Part shown: positions 63,291-64,000 of the stretch, in pieces | Numbering within the stretch: the first letter of the stretch is position 1 | How the letters are laid out: the number at the start of each line of letters is the position of its first letter | Assembly (NCBI GenBank): GCA_963850535.1 | Contig: CAWKMC010000060.1 | Span: 37,772 to 101,771 of the forward strand | DNA length: 64,000 nucleotides | Direction: 5' to 3' | Source: JAMXLO01 sp963850535 | GTDB taxonomy: Bacteria > Pseudomonadota > Alphaproteobacteria > Acetobacterales > Acetobacteraceae | Translations under genes and position numbers: made by a program | Notes under the pieces: generated by a model | Seen by the model: only the letters and a program-made list of their open reading frames with translations | Told to the model about the DNA's origin: nothing | Databases searched by the model: none

Positions 63291-63403
63291 CTAAAGGTGG
63301 AGGCAATGGCCGTGCACCTTGGCATCCAAAAGACAAAGCGCGGCAAACCGGGGAAGTCGCCCGCCATTTGAGTTTGCCAAAAAATTCGCTGGCAATAACT
63401 TAG
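63287..63403 (+). CDS. Very small hypothetical ORF (38 codons)
   Basis: GTG at 63287 overlaps the previous stop (GTGA) and opens a basic 38-residue frame (TKGGGNGRAPWHPKDKARQT, then GEVARHLSLPKNSL). Overlap-coupled starts like this are typical of small mobile-element genes. Support is limited to the overlap and a polar, charged composition. Confidence 0.35.
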   Translation: MTKGGGNGRAPWHPKDKARQTGEVARHLSLPKNSLAIT

Positions 63404-63443
63404 CGTATCGTTATCACTGAAAACATGGCCGATATAGCCGCTC

Positions 63444-63456
63444 GCCATTGAACGCA
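63444..63456 (+). repeat. Direct repeat copy 2 (GCCATTGAACGCA)
   Basis: Second exact copy of the 13-base sequence at 61699-61711. It is followed by AGAGG where the first copy is followed by AGGAC, so the match does not extend further. It also forms the region around the TTG start of the next frame. Confidence 0.35.
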
Positions 63457-63972
63457 GAGGAATACCATGGCGAGCTGACCGCAGACGTAATCGCTGCGCT
63501 GCGCGCCGAAGTGATCGGACGCCGGCAGCCAATCGCAGTGATAGCGCAATTGAACGATGAGACCGAGCGCTGCGTTTACCAAAACCTTGATCGCTACGAT
63601 ATCTCGTTCATAAAGGCTCGGCGCTCCTCCGCTATATTGATCCAGTGGAGTGACGCTGAGAAGCGCGCTAAGCGTATCCGCAAGCCGACTGGTCGCTGCC
63701 GCCACCACGCCCTGTTGGCCGGCCGCGCAAGTCCTCCAAGTGATTGGCCGATGTGGCGGATTGATCATGGCAAAATTCCTTGGCTGGAACTCCGAAGACG
63801 GCGAACCCGAACCGCTGAGCCTCAAGGCTGTTTACACGATCGACGCTTTCACACCCCTCGCGCTACTGCGCCGCGATACGATAACCGTCGAGCTGTCGCC
63901 GCACGAAGTGTGCCTGCTCATCGAGATTATCGAGCGGCGCGCGGGGAAAGCCGCACTGGGGGCCGGCGATGA
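63448..63972 (+). CDS. Hypothetical protein, doubtful 3' half
   Basis: From a TTG at 63448, the first 80 residues look like a helical DNA-associated protein (ELTADVIAALRAEVIGRRQP, IAVIAQLNDETERCVYQNLD). After about 63690 the composition becomes Arg-rich and the frame overlaps a better one starting at 63767. The gene may therefore end earlier through an indel. Confidence 0.35.
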   Translation: MNAEEYHGELTADVIAALRAEVIGRRQPIAVIAQLNDETERCVYQNLDRYDISFIKARRSSAILIQWSDAEKRAKRIRKPTGRCRHHALLAGRASPPSDWPMWRIDHGKIPWLELRRRRTRTAEPQGCLHDRRFHTPRATAPRYDNRRAVAARSVPAHRDYRAARGESRTGGRR

Positions 63973-64000
63973 CGGACTTCTCCGACTTCCTTCTCCAGCG
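63767..64000 (+). CDS. Hypothetical protein, cut by window end
   Basis: An ATG at 63767 opens a frame that stays open for 78 codons to the window end (AKFLGWNSEDGEPEPLSLKA, VYTIDAFTPLALLRRDTITV, ELSPHEVCLLIEIIERRAGK). Third-position GC is as in real genes here. The product is acidic and helical with no recognised motif. It is probably part of the integrase-led segment. Confidence 0.5.
   Translation, partial: MAKFLGWNSEDGEPEPLSLKAVYTIDAFTPLALLRRDTITVELSPHEVCLLIEIIERRAGKAALGAGDDGLLRLPSPA

Overview
The window reads as chromosomal DNA of a high-GC alphaproteobacterium, most likely Rhodospirillales and perhaps Acetobacteraceae. The placement rests on a SAM-II-type riboswitch ahead of metZ, the metZ-apaG neighbourhood, GCG/GCC/CTG-rich codon use, DUF1127 and GcvA-type LysR proteins, and many small-molecule catabolic genes. 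No rRNA, tRNA or CRISPR was seen. The placement is inference; no 16S or ribosomal marker is present.

Layout. 1-10.8 kb: the end of an aminotransferase, tadA, a secreted beta-propeller, an MFS carrier, an ABC binding protein plus flavin monooxygenase, an M20 amidohydrolase, an NHL propeller, threonine aldolase and trmO. 10.8-22.5 kb: two minus-strand catabolic operons (Ldh_2 dehydrogenase / D-aminoacylase-type amidohydrolase / HpcH aldolase / acyl-CoA dehydrogenase; and enoyl-CoA hydratase / Ldh_2 / M20 / luciferase-like oxidoreductase / unknown) around a BNR-repeat protein, then an aldo-keto reductase. 22.5-30 kb: a hybrid histidine kinase with a DHA2 exporter, and SAM-II riboswitch-metZ-glycosyltransferase-apaG-folE. 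30-40.3 kb: a mosaic with two AT-richer patches (histidine phosphatase; nuclease/HEPN-like protein plus RusA-like protein), TauD dioxygenase, NIPSNAP, a broken class III aminotransferase and an orphan antitoxin. 40.3-46 kb: a partial type VI secretion block (muramidase-tssL-tssM). 46-54.3 kb: GrdB-like protein with a CoA-transferase, a TAXI binding protein with a Sel1-type partner, flavodoxin-like protein, amidohydrolase, WHGG-repeat protein, a receiver-like LuxR regulator and flavin reductase. 54.3-61.6 kb: a scrambled adenylate cyclase gene, argD-argF, a PHB-depolymerase-type esterase, and two-component parts. 61.6-64 kb: an integrase-led segment that abuts a decapitated hybrid kinase.

Main caution: about twenty single-base frame breaks interrupt otherwise well-conserved genes, including metZ, which a prototroph would need. 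Most look like indel errors in the assembly rather than decay, so gene loss should not be inferred from them. The best candidates for biology not yet described are the nuclease/HEPN + RusA-like pair at 37.6-38.8 kb, the internally inverted cyclase gene at 54.9-56.5 kb, the stand-alone TAXI/Sel1 pair at 48.3-50.4 kb and the aerobic GrdB-like/CoA-transferase pair at 46-48.2 kb.
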